A DNA stretch of 64,000 bases from Xanthobacter autotrophicus. GTDB lineage: Bacteria > Pseudomonadota > Alphaproteobacteria > Rhizobiales > Xanthobacteraceae. Where the stretch lies: positions 44,210-108,209 of the forward strand of contig NZ_JAIVFN010000004.1 in assembly GCF_030015065.1 (NCBI RefSeq), given 5' to 3'. The number at the start of each line of letters is the position of its first letter. Positions within the stretch are counted from its first letter, which is position 1. Below the pieces are notes generated by a model. It did not search any database. It saw only the letters and a list, made by a program, of their open reading frames with translations, and was not told the origin of the DNA. A program made the position numbers and the translations under genes. Below, piece by piece: positions 25,401 to 36,794 of this stretch.

Positions 25401-28311
25401 GTACAAGAAGAAGCTCATCGAGGTCGCTATCCCGCTGGAGGCGATCAACGCGGCGTCGGCGAAGGAAAAGGGCAGTCCGTTTCTCAAAGGCCACGCGCGG
25501 GCACTCCACCAATGGTGGGCTAGGAGGCCGGTGGTTGCATGTCGAGCAATCTTGTTCTCCCAGTTGGTAGACGACCCGTCGGGATATACGGCGAAGCTGC
25601 TGGACGATCCAAAGATCCGCGAGAGGGCGGAGGCGGACCTCGCTGTGCGCCTCAAGGCTTGGCGCGAGCGCAAGGCAGACGCGCATGGAAATGTGCCCGA
25701 CACGCCCGAGCCGACGTTGGAGGATTGCGCAGCCGACATTGAGCGCAAGCGCCTTTTCGAGATCATCGAAGAGCTCGTTCTGTGGGAGAATTCGACCAAC
25801 GAGGAAGTGCTAGAGCGCGCGCGCGCTGAAATCCGGCGCTGTTGCGGCGGCTCGCTACCGCCGGTCTACGATCCGTTTTCGGGTGGAGGGTCGATCCCTC
25901 TTGAGGCGCAGCGCTTAGGCCTGCCCGCCTATGGGTCTGACCTAAATCCAGTGGCGGTGATGATCGGCAAGGCGATGATCGAAATTCCGCCGAAGTTCAA
26001 GGATCTTCCCCCCATTCATCCCGGCATCAAGGAGCGGTCGTTTTACCGGAACGCAGAAGGGCTGGCCGAAGATGTGAAGAACTACGGCGAATGGATGCGC
26101 GAGAAGGCGTGGAAGCGGATCGGACATCTCTACCCGCAGGTCGATTTGCCGAAGGAATATGGTGGCGGCAAGGGCACCGTCGTCGCCTGGATTTGGGCTC
26201 GAACCGTTCCGAGTCCTGATCCTGCCTTTTCTGGTTCGCAGGTGCCAATCGCCTCAAGCTTCTTGCTGAGTTCAAAATCTGGAAAAGAGGTGTGGGTCGA
26301 GCCAGTGGTCGATAAGCAAACAAAGATGATCACTTACCGCATCCGACATAAGGGCACCGCTTCGGAGATTGCGGTTGCCAAGGAGGGTACAAAGGCTGGG
26401 CGCGGAGCAAATTTCCTATGCAAGTTGTCCGATACTGCGATTACCTCGAAGCATATTACTTCCGCAGGCAAATCTGGACAGATGGGTCAGAGGCTTATTG
26501 CTATTGTGGCCGAGGGCAAACGTGGGCGAGCATACATAGAGCCCTCAGAGGAGCATGAAGCAATTGCTTTGTCGGCCAAGCCAAACTGGAGGCCTGAGCA
26601 GCGTCAGCCGGATAATCCACGATGGTTTTCACCGCCGGCCTACGGGATGGAAACATTCGGGGACCTGTTCACTGACCGCCAATTAGTGGCGCTCAACACC
26701 TTCAGCGATTTGGTGCACGAGGCGCGCGCACAAATTGAGGTGGATGCGCTAAGCGCGGGGCTTTCTCCTGACCCCACCCCGCTTCGGAATGGAGGTACAG
26801 GTGCATTTGCATATGCAGAGGCAGTAAGCGTGTATTTGGCCTTCGTCGTGGACAAGTCCGCTGACTATGGAAACAGTATTTGCGGCTGGAATTCAACAAA
26901 TCAGAACATACGGCAGCTTTTCGCTCGGCAAGCGGTTCCCATGAGCTGGGATTTTGCTGAAACAAACCCATTCGGGAAGATGGCAAGTTTTTCTGGGTTT
27001 TGTGAAAGTGTTTTGGGAGGGCTATCTGGCGTACTACCAGCCGCGTTCGGAAGTGTTTTTCAAGCGGATGCGGCAGTATCGAGCTTTCCGGTGCCTAACT
27101 GTGCAGTTTCGACGGACCCTCCATATTACGACAACATTGGCTATGCGGATTTGTCTGATTTTTTTTACGTTTGGTTGAGGAAAAATATCAAATCTGTATT
27201 TCCAGAGATTTCGAGCACACTGACAGTACCGAAAGCAGAGGAATTAGTCGCTACACCTTATCGGCATGGGGGGCGCGACGAAGCGGAAGAGTTTTTCTTG
27301 CGTGGAATGACGGCTGCCATTTCTAGTCTTGCTAGGCAAACGGACACAGAATTCCCTACAACAATTTACTATGCATTTAAGCAGAGCGAAATCGAAGAGG
27401 AGGGTCTTTCATCGACTGGATGGGCTACATTTCTTCAAGCGGTTATTTCGGCAGGCTACTGCATTGTTGGAACATGGCCGGTTCGGACTGAGCGCGCAGC
27501 GAGGACAGTTGCCGCCGGCACAAATGCCCTTGCCAATTCGGTGGTATTGGTTTGTCGAAAGAAGGAGGCCGCTGCTGAGGTCATCACGCGCGCCGAGTTT
27601 ATCCGCGCGCTAAAGCGCGAGCTGCCCCCGGCCATTGCCGAACTTCAGGCGGCCAACATCGCACCTGCCGATATGCCTCAATCGGCCATCGGTCCCGGCA
27701 TGGGTGTGTTTTCGCGCTACAAGGCGGTGCTGGAATCCGATGATAGCCCAATGAGCGTGAAAGCAGCGCTGCAGCTCATCAATCGTGAGCTCGACGAATA
27801 TCTCGGCGGCATACAGGGCGAATTTGATGGTGATACCCGTTTTGCGATCACCTGGTTTGAACAGCACGGCATGGCGAAGGGTGATTATGGTGCCGCTGAC
27901 AATCTCGCCCGCGCGCGGGGTATCTCCGTTGAGAGCGTAAAGCACGCCGGAATCATTGAGAGCGCTGCCGGCAAGGTGCGCATCCTTCCGCGCGACGAAC
28001 TGGATGGTGATTGGGAGCCCGAGGGCGACGGTCACCTGACCGTCTGGGAATGCCTTCAGCACCTCGTCCGCAAGTACGAGAAGGACGGCATCTCGCATGA
28101 CACCGCGGCGCTGTTGAAGAAGATCGACGCCAAGGCAGAGGCCGTAAAAGACCTTGCCTACTGCCTCTACGACATCAGCGCCAATAAGCGGAAGGATGCG
28201 AAGGAGGCCACGGCCTACAACGCCCTTATCGCCGACTGGACCGAGCTGACGCGGCAGGCCGCGGCCATCCACGACACGAGCGGGGATCGTCAGATCCGCC
28301 TGGATATCTGA
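25384..28311 (+). CDS. DUF1156-family DNA methyltransferase, 975 aa
   Basis: The first 70 residues are DUF1156: LIEVAIPLEAINAASAKEK and HALHQWWARRP-like LHQWWARRPVVACRA. The methylase core has a SAM site DPFSGGGSIPLEAQRLG (near 161) and a catalytic DPPYYDNIGYADLSDFFYVW box (near 577). The order is SAM site before DPPY, as in N6-adenine/N4-cytosine enzymes with a target-recognition insert. It presumably marks host DNA for self/non-self discrimination. DUF1156 methylases pair with DUF499 ATPases in defence loci. Bases about 26,190-27,570, which cover the insert and the catalytic box, are visibly poorer in G+C than both ends, so the specificity part looks transplanted. Start chosen at ATG 25384, overlapping the upstream gene. 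Confidence 0.88.
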   Translation: MTSTNKYKKKLIEVAIPLEAINAASAKEKGSPFLKGHARALHQWWARRPVVACRAILFSQLVDDPSGYTAKLLDDPKIRERAEADLAVRLKAWRERKADAHGNVPDTPEPTLEDCAADIERKRLFEIIEELVLWENSTNEEVLERARAEIRRCCGGSLPPVYDPFSGGGSIPLEAQRLGLPAYGSDLNPVAVMIGKAMIEIPPKFKDLPPIHPGIKERSFYRNAEGLAEDVKNYGEWMREKAWKRIGHLYPQVDLPKEYGGGKGTVVAWIWARTVPSPDPAFSGSQVPIASSFLLSSKSGKEVWVEPVVDKQTKMITYRIRHKGTASEIAVAKEGTKAGRGANFLCKLSDTAITSKHITSAGKSGQMGQRLIAIVAEGKRGRAYIEPSEEHEAIALSAKPNWRPEQRQPDNPRWFSPPAYGMETFGDLFTDRQLVALNTFSDLVHEARAQIEVDALSAGLSPDPTPLRNGGTGAFAYAEAVSVYLAFVVDKSADYGNSICGWNSTNQNIRQLFARQAVPMSWDFAETNPFGKMASFSGFCESVLGGLSGVLPAAFGSVFQADAAVSSFPVPNCAVSTDPPYYDNIGYADLSDFFYVWLRKNIKSVFPEISSTLTVPKAEELVATPYRHGGRDEAEEFFLRGMTAAISSLARQTDTEFPTTIYYAFKQSEIEEEGLSSTGWATFLQAVISAGYCIVGTWPVRTERAARTVAAGTNALANSVVLVCRKKEAAAEVITRAEFIRALKRELPPAIAELQAANIAPADMPQSAIGPGMGVFSRYKAVLESDDSPMSVKAALQLINRELDEYLGGIQGEFDGDTRFAITWFEQHGMAKGDYGAADNLARARGISVESVKHAGIIESAAGKVRILPRDELDGDWEPEGDGHLTVWECLQHLVRKYEKDGISHDTAALLKKIDAKAEAVKDLAYCLYDISANKRKDAKEATAYNALIADWTELTRQAAAIHDTSGDRQIRLDI

Positions 28312-28325
28312 GGGGGAACGGGACA

Positions 28326-31622
<3,297 letters not shown>

Positions 31623-33002
31623 ATGAGCGGGGGCGGGCCTGTTGAACGCGACCTGATTTTCATCTCCAAGGCGACGCCTGGTGATGACCAGTTTGTGTTG
31701 TGGCTCGCGCCGCGGCTCGAAGCCGCCGGCTACAAGGTCTTCGCAGACATTTTCGATCTTGATGCCGGGGACGAATGGCGCGGCAAGCTTACTGCGGCGC
31801 TTCAGACTCGTGCATTCAAGATGCTGTTGTGCTGTAGCGACGAGACGCTCGCCAGAAGGGGTGTCCGCGAGGAGATCGCCATCGCGGAAGACCTGACGAA
31901 ACAACTCCAGGATCCCAACTTCATCATTCCGTTGAAGCTGCGCGCCTTCCAAAAGCTCTTCGGCATCGGCGGCCTGCAGTATGTCGACTTCGAGAGCGGA
32001 TGGGCGAAGGGGCTGGAAAGCTTGCTCAAATCGCTCGAAAGGCAGCATGTGCCCAAGGCTGGCGGCGGCATCATTCAGCCCGAATGGTACGCTCATCTGC
32101 GTCGGCGCGCAGTCGAGATCGAGGCGGTTCCCGAGGTCCTGACGTCCAATTGGCTCCGGATATTAAGGATGCCGGACAAGCTCAATCACCTGGTGCCGAA
32201 CAATCGTGCCAATGAGACGTTGCAGCGTAAGCTCGGCGCGTCCTTCGAATACCCGATGGCGGAATTCGGCGACGGTTTCCTGACCTTCGCCAGCCCAATG
32301 GACCTGGCGGAACATTTCGAGCGGGTGGGGCCGTTTCACGCCGAGCGTGACTTCGACGTTCTCGATCTACTCGAGAACGGGTCATCGGACGCGGGGATCG
32401 ACAGCCGCGATGCCCGGTCGATCATGATGAATCTCTTGCGCCAGGCATGGGAGAAGCATTGCGCCCGCCAAGGGCTTCTTGCGCATTCGTTCTCAAGCGG
32501 ACTGTCCTTCCACGTTGGCGACAAAAGACTGGGCCTCAAGAAGCGCGTCTCATGGGGGCGCCAGGGTCAGAGCCGCAATTCAATGCTACGCGGTGTCGCC
32601 CGCAAGAAGATCTGGGAATACGGTGTAAGCGTAATTCCCAGCCTCTTCCCTTACCCTCATATGCGGCTCAAGGGCCGTGTGCTGTTTTCTGACATCGGCG
32701 AGCACAACAAGCCGATCGCTATTCCAGACCCCAAAACTCAGTTTCGCCTTCGGCGTTCGATCTGTTCAGCTTGGCGGAACAAGGCTTGGCATGGGCGTGT
32801 GATGGCGTTCATGGAGCTGTTGGCTGGCGACAGTCCGTATGTCGACCTTGCCGTCGGCTCGGGCGGCAGCATTACTCTCGATGCGATGCCGATCCAGTTC
32901 ACAGCGCCTGTAACCGCGCGCCAGACCAACAGACTGGGCGAGGACGCGGAAGAAGCCGATCCCACAACGCTAGGCGGCCACTTCGAGGAGGCGGACGCTT
33001 GA
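31623..33002 (+). CDS. TIR-APAZ protein of a SPARTA (short Argonaute) system, 459 aa
   Basis: Residues 1-145 form a TIR domain: DLIFISKATPGDDQFV, then FADIFDLDAGDEWRGKL, LLCCSDETLARRG and REEIAIAED with the expected catalytic glutamate near 82. The remaining 300 residues fit APAZ, the partner-binding domain of short Argonautes (SNWLRILRMPDKLNHL, then the VARKKIWEYGVSVIP stretch). In SPARTA, guide-RNA/target-DNA recognition by the Argonaute activates TIR NAD(P)ase, killing cells invaded by plasmids. Its ATG follows the DUF499 stop with no spacer and its stop overlaps the Argonaute start, so the pair is embedded at the end of the large defence operon. Confidence 0.9.
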   Translation: MSGGGPVERDLIFISKATPGDDQFVLWLAPRLEAAGYKVFADIFDLDAGDEWRGKLTAALQTRAFKMLLCCSDETLARRGVREEIAIAEDLTKQLQDPNFIIPLKLRAFQKLFGIGGLQYVDFESGWAKGLESLLKSLERQHVPKAGGGIIQPEWYAHLRRRAVEIEAVPEVLTSNWLRILRMPDKLNHLVPNNRANETLQRKLGASFEYPMAEFGDGFLTFASPMDLAEHFERVGPFHAERDFDVLDLLENGSSDAGIDSRDARSIMMNLLRQAWEKHCARQGLLAHSFSSGLSFHVGDKRLGLKKRVSWGRQGQSRNSMLRGVARKKIWEYGVSVIPSLFPYPHMRLKGRVLFSDIGEHNKPIAIPDPKTQFRLRRSICSAWRNKAWHGRVMAFMELLAGDSPYVDLAVGSGGSITLDAMPIQFTAPVTARQTNRLGEDAEEADPTTLGGHFEEADA

Positions 33003-34555
33003 TCGAATTTTCCGAGAAATCCGTTCCGGTTCTCTACATTCCGGAACCACCACTGGGTTTTGGGCACGGGCAGGCTTCGGATCATCCGAAGGACGGCCTT
33101 ACGCTTTACGGGCCTGCGTCAAAGCCTGATCGTCCGCAGATTACGATAGGTGCGGTTGGTACAAAACATGGCCTAGACCTCCTGTGCCGCTGGCTCGATG
33201 CAATCAGCAATCCCGTCGCAATTCCGCCTCGGGGTCAGCGCGACAAAGAGTTCCGGCTTCATCTGTCTGATTTTCCCGGTCTCGAGGAGGCCTTCGGCAT
33301 CCGCGCCGATCCCGGCGGTATGATTAAATGCGAGATTGATCCTGCGGATATCCGTGCTGCGATTGCGATCGAGAACCATCACGAGGCGGTGGCCACCACA
33401 ACAAAGCTGTTCATCAACCCGATTGAACGCCACGCGAAAAATGAGGAGCGGGCGGTAGACGTTTGGATCTTTGTTGTGCCGGAAATCGTCTTCGAAACCT
33501 GCCGCCCAGTTGCGGGTCAGCGCCGCAAGGTCGAGCTTCTCAAGGGGGAATTGTCCCGGCGCCAGAAGGGGCGCGTCGACCTTCCGCTACTGGCCGGTGT
33601 TATTGATGACACGCTTGAAGCAGTGTTCGATGACATTCCCGACTTCCACCGGCAGGTCAAAGCGAAGCTTTTGAAGCTGGGCATGACATCTCAGCTTGTT
33701 CGCGAGACAACCCTTGCTCCTGAAGAGTTCGTGAACAAGGCAGGATATCCGAAACGTGGCACTCAGGATTCCGCCACCGTCGCTTGGAATTTGGCCACAG
33801 GCCTGTTCTACAAAACGCAGGCGGAACCCCCGTGGAAGATCGCCCGTATGCGGCCAGGCGTCTGCTACGTCGGCTTGGTGTTTAAGCTGCTTCCAAATCA
33901 CGCTGACAATCACGCCTGCTGTGCGGCGCAGATGTTCCTGAGCGAAGGAGACGGTGTCGTCTTTCGCGGGGCGAACGGGCCGTGGCGGACTGAAAACAGA
34001 GAGTTTCACCTCAGCGATCTGGCGGCCGAAAACCTGATCAAGACGGTTCTGGATACCTACAAGCAACGCTTCGGAATTTATCCAAAAGAGCTGTTCATTC
34101 ACGGCCGAACCAAGTTCAACGACGCGGAATGGGAGGCCTTTAGCAAAGCCGCGCCCGACGGCACCAATATCGTAGCCGTGCGTATCCAATCGACGCACGG
34201 CGAGATCAAGCTCTTCCGCGATGGCGATTATCCGTGCCTGCGCGGCACGGCGATCCAGCTCGGAGACAAAGATGCTTATCTGTGGACCACGGGGTATGCG
34301 CCACGCATCGATACCTATATCGGTCCCGAGACGCCGAACCCGTTGTTCGTGACCGTGCTCCGCGCGAGCGGTGACTATCCCTCCATCGAGACGGTGCTGG
34401 CAGACATACTGGGTCTCACGAAAATCAATTACAACGCCTGCAATTTCAGCGACGGGTTGCCGGTCACCATTCGTTTCGCGGACAAGGTCGGCGAAGTGCT
34501 AACTATGGGCAGCGCTACGGGAGCAGAGCGACAGCCGTTCAAGTTCTATGTTTAG
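32999..34555 (+). CDS. Short prokaryotic Argonaute (MID-PIWI) of SPARTA, 518 aa
   Basis: The frame begins at TTG 32,999, which overlaps the TGA of TIR-APAZ (TTGA). It encodes 518 residues, the usual size of SPARTA Argonautes, which lack N and PAZ domains. The C-terminal PIWI-like half contains KELFIHGRTKFNDAEWEAF, EIKLFRDGDYPCLRGTAI and the end motif KINYNACNFSDGLPVTIRFADKVGEVL. That end motif has the conserved Asn and Pro-Val stretch of PIWI. The four-residue DEDX cleavage site is not evident, consistent with catalytically inactive short Argonautes that only sense guide/target. A longer frame upstream lies inside TIR-APAZ, so I reject it. It is the last gene of the rightward operon. Confidence 0.9.
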   Translation: MIEFSEKSVPVLYIPEPPLGFGHGQASDHPKDGLTLYGPASKPDRPQITIGAVGTKHGLDLLCRWLDAISNPVAIPPRGQRDKEFRLHLSDFPGLEEAFGIRADPGGMIKCEIDPADIRAAIAIENHHEAVATTTKLFINPIERHAKNEERAVDVWIFVVPEIVFETCRPVAGQRRKVELLKGELSRRQKGRVDLPLLAGVIDDTLEAVFDDIPDFHRQVKAKLLKLGMTSQLVRETTLAPEEFVNKAGYPKRGTQDSATVAWNLATGLFYKTQAEPPWKIARMRPGVCYVGLVFKLLPNHADNHACCAAQMFLSEGDGVVFRGANGPWRTENREFHLSDLAAENLIKTVLDTYKQRFGIYPKELFIHGRTKFNDAEWEAFSKAAPDGTNIVAVRIQSTHGEIKLFRDGDYPCLRGTAIQLGDKDAYLWTTGYAPRIDTYIGPETPNPLFVTVLRASGDYPSIETVLADILGLTKINYNACNFSDGLPVTIRFADKVGEVLTMGSATGAERQPFKFYV

Positions 34556-34852
34556 GGGCGTCGGACGTGCGCTGGCCACCTTTGCTGTTCCCGGGCTACT
34601 CGATCCGAAGACTGAGTCCTGTTATGGAGGACTGACGGTACTTTCAGGCGGCCGCCGGAGTTGCGCTGGGCAGGCAGAAAACGGGTCTGAGGGGCGATTG
34701 ACCTCGATAGATCCCGGAACCGCGAAAATATTTTTTCTGGCAGTTTTTTCAATGAAATCAAAAGCGTAGCATTTTGACGGCCTCACAGTCGGAGAATGGC
34801 CGTCAGACCGGGTACTTACCATCGAGTTTTCAAACACTTATGCGAGATTCAG
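34556..34852. other. Non-coding gap between the Argonaute gene and the attachment site
   Basis: No gene is supported in these 297 bases. A hairpin, TGACGGCC/GGCCGTCA (34,775-34,805; 8-bp stem, 15-base loop), lies about 220 bases past the Argonaute stop and may end transcription or be an integrase/accessory-protein site. A partial copy of the attachment sequence, ACCATCGAG, is at 34,818-34,826. Base composition drops around 34,725-34,780, as expected at an element edge. Confidence 0.5.
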
Positions 34853-34870
34853 ACAATCGAGTGGGAGTGA
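34853..34870 (+). repeat. Left attachment site (attL-like copy of the guaA 3' end)
   Basis: ACAATCGAGTGGGAGTGA encodes T-I-E-W-E-stop, the usual C-terminus of GMP synthase, whose gene end is a well-known integrase target. It matches the right-end copy at 16 of 18 positions. The upstream sequence is not guaA coding, so this is a junction copy and not the gene itself. The integrase gene begins 221 bases downstream, its normal position in guaA-integrated islands. Confidence 0.72.
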
Positions 34871-34987
34871 ACTAGGGTGGTTTCAGACCATCCCGCGCCG
34901 TGCCGAAGATCGAACCAATCCTCTGGCTAACAACGATTTTTCTTCCTACCCCGTATCACTGCGTTTCACCCCAGCCGGACCACTTTG

Positions 34988-35060
34988 TTGGTACCGATGT
35001 TGGTATGGCGCAGGATGGTCGAGAAACGGGCTTCCGGTACCAACAGCGCCTGTTGATGGT
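34988..35060 (+). promoter_or_regulatory. Repeated TTGGTA-type sites before the integrase gene, candidate arm-type sites
   Basis: TTGGTACCGATG and TTGGTATGG lie in tandem at 34,988-35,009, with inverted or diverged copies CCGGTACCAAC (35,034-35,044) and GATGGTATCC (35,055-35,064). Related TGGTATCG repeats occur at the opposite end of the element (54,091-54,120). Clusters of short repeats flanking both cores are typical arm-type binding sites of tyrosine integrases or their excisionases. The gap from 34,871 to 35,091 holds no gene apart from these. Confidence 0.5.
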
Positions 35061-35091
35061 ATCCGTTCGCCCCCCGACCGGATGCGGATTT

Positions 35092-36441
35092 ATGAGCGAA
35101 CTCACTGATAAAGAACTGAAAAATCTCAAACCGAGGGCCAAGCTCTACAAGGTGACGGACCGCGACGGGATGTACGCGGCCGTCACCCCGACCGGGGTCA
35201 TTTCGTTCCGGTATCAGTATCGGGTGAACGGACGGCAGGAGGTCTTGACCATCGGCCGATATAGCGCCGAGGCGGCGCGCAAGCTGACACGGGCGCCCGA
35301 CGCGCTGGAATACGGCATGGAGGTGTCGCTTGCGGAGGCAAGGTCGCTGCTGGCGCGCGCCCGTCGTCAGGTCGAGAGGGGCGAGTCGCCGTCAAAAGCC
35401 AAGGTAGAGAAGCGCACCGCGTCAGCCGAGGCTTTGACGTTCGGTGGGTGGGCGGAAGCCTATTTCAAGCATAAGGCCGATCCGAAGTCAGGGGCCGAGA
35501 AACTGGCTGACAGCACATTGGCCATGCGCCGCTCGGTCTATGATCGCGCCATCGCGGGAGAGTTGTCGAAGCTCAAGCTCGGGGAAGTGACGCCGCAGCG
35601 CCTCAAACATCTGTGCGACGAGGTCAAGGAGAAGCGCGGGCCGGCCGTCGCCGTGCATGTCCGCGAGGTCGTGTTGCTGGTGTTCCGTCATGCTCAGGGA
35701 AGCGGGCTGGACGTGAGCAATCCGGCCGAGTCGATCCGCACCAGCGCTATCGCCACCTTTGAGCCGCGCGAGCGCGCCCTTTCGCCCTCCGAGGTCCGCG
35801 CGGTCCTGGCGGCCTTGGATCATGTGTCGGCCGCGCCCACGCTACGCTTGGCGGTGAAGTTTGTCCTGCTGACCGGCGTCCGCAAGTCGGAGTTCATCGA
35901 CGCCACTTGGAAGGAAATCGACTTCGCCGCCGCACGCTGGACGATCCCGGCCGAGCGCATGAAGGCAGGCAAGGCGCATGTGGTCCCGCTGAGCGATCAG
36001 GCTCTCGACATTCTGACAGTGTTTCGCACGATGTTCGGTACCAGCCGATACCTGCACCCCGGCCGATACGACAGCGATACGCCGATCAGCAATGCCACCC
36101 TCAACCGCGTGATCGACACCGTTGTGGAGCGCATCCGGGAGACTGATCCTGATTTTCAGAGCTTCGGCGTTCACGATCTCCGTCGCACATTCTCGACCGG
36201 CCTGAACCGCGCCAAGTTCGATGATCGCTGGATCGAGATGAGCTTGGCCCACGCGCCCCGGAACCGGATCGCCGCCGTCTACAATGTGAACCGCTATCTC
36301 GCCGAGCGGAGGATCATGCTTCAGTGCTGGGCTGACATGCTCGACGCTTGGGTAGACGGGCGATCCGCGAAGGATCTGATCGCCGACGCAAAACAGCGCG
36401 CCGCCGAGGTTCACGATGACGAATTGGATGATGATCTCTGA
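35092..36441 (+). CDS. P4-type tyrosine integrase, 449 aa
   Basis: An N-terminal DUF4102-like arm-binding domain (about 1-110; YAAVTPTGVISFRYQYRVNGR) is followed by a core-binding SAM-like domain (about 115-205) and the catalytic domain. Visible catalytic residues are Arg in LLTGVRKSEFI (near 261), HDLRRT (near 360), the histidine of SLAHAP (near 385) and the tyrosine of AAVYN (near 396). ATG 35092 (MSELTDKELKNLKP) is the family start; a longer frame upstream runs through the att/arm-site region and is unlikely. It sits beside the left attachment copy and should catalyse integration at the guaA 3' end. Confidence 0.93.
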   Translation: MSELTDKELKNLKPRAKLYKVTDRDGMYAAVTPTGVISFRYQYRVNGRQEVLTIGRYSAEAARKLTRAPDALEYGMEVSLAEARSLLARARRQVERGESPSKAKVEKRTASAEALTFGGWAEAYFKHKADPKSGAEKLADSTLAMRRSVYDRAIAGELSKLKLGEVTPQRLKHLCDEVKEKRGPAVAVHVREVVLLVFRHAQGSGLDVSNPAESIRTSAIATFEPRERALSPSEVRAVLAALDHVSAAPTLRLAVKFVLLTGVRKSEFIDATWKEIDFAAARWTIPAERMKAGKAHVVPLSDQALDILTVFRTMFGTSRYLHPGRYDSDTPISNATLNRVIDTVVERIRETDPDFQSFGVHDLRRTFSTGLNRAKFDDRWIEMSLAHAPRNRIAAVYNVNRYLAERRIMLQCWADMLDAWVDGRSAKDLIADAKQRAAEVHDDELDDDL

Positions 36442-36464
36442 GCGATGCTTCCCCGTCCATTCTG

Positions 36465-36665
36465 TCAGTCATTGGTGGCCCGCCATCGGGGCGGATCAGC
36501 AACCCATCGGTTGATGTCGGATTCCCGCCAGCCGGCACCATTTGTGCTGATCTTCAGTTGGGCGGGGAAAGTGCCCTCGGCGATCTTGCGGTAGATGGTG
36601 GAACGGGACAGGCCGGTGCGGGTAAGGACGGTCTTGAGGCGGATGATGCGCTCTGGTGTCTGCAT
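36465..36665 (-). CDS. alpA: AlpA-family helix-turn-helix regulator, 66 aa
   Basis: The product starts MQTPERIIRLKTVLTRTGLS, with the helix-turn-helix TVLTRTGLSRSTIYRKIAEGTFP and the IGTRAVGWRESDI-like tail (NGAGWRESDINRWV) of the P4 AlpA family. These small proteins activate integrase or excisionase functions on P4-like elements. It lies between the convergent integrase and the relaxase, which reads in the same direction 129 bases upstream. The ATG at 36665 fits the family's usual 65-70 residues; the longer upstream frame is not conserved-looking. Confidence 0.88.
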   Translation of the reverse strand: MQTPERIIRLKTVLTRTGLSRSTIYRKIAEGTFPAQLKISTNGAGWRESDINRWVADPPRWRATND

Positions 36666-36794
36666 GGCGGTGCTGCCTCCTGCTGGGCGCGCCTGATGGC
36701 GCCTGACCAAGACAAGGCATGGAGCCGCCGACGGGCAAGAGGAGGAACGACGCCGGTGTTTTCTGGCGGATCGGCGGCGGTACATCGGATGGGT

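Noticed and set aside
32771..32998. Upstream extension of the Argonaute frame
   Set aside because: It lies within the TIR-APAZ coding sequence in another phase; TTG at 32,999 gives the family length and an overlapping stop-start.
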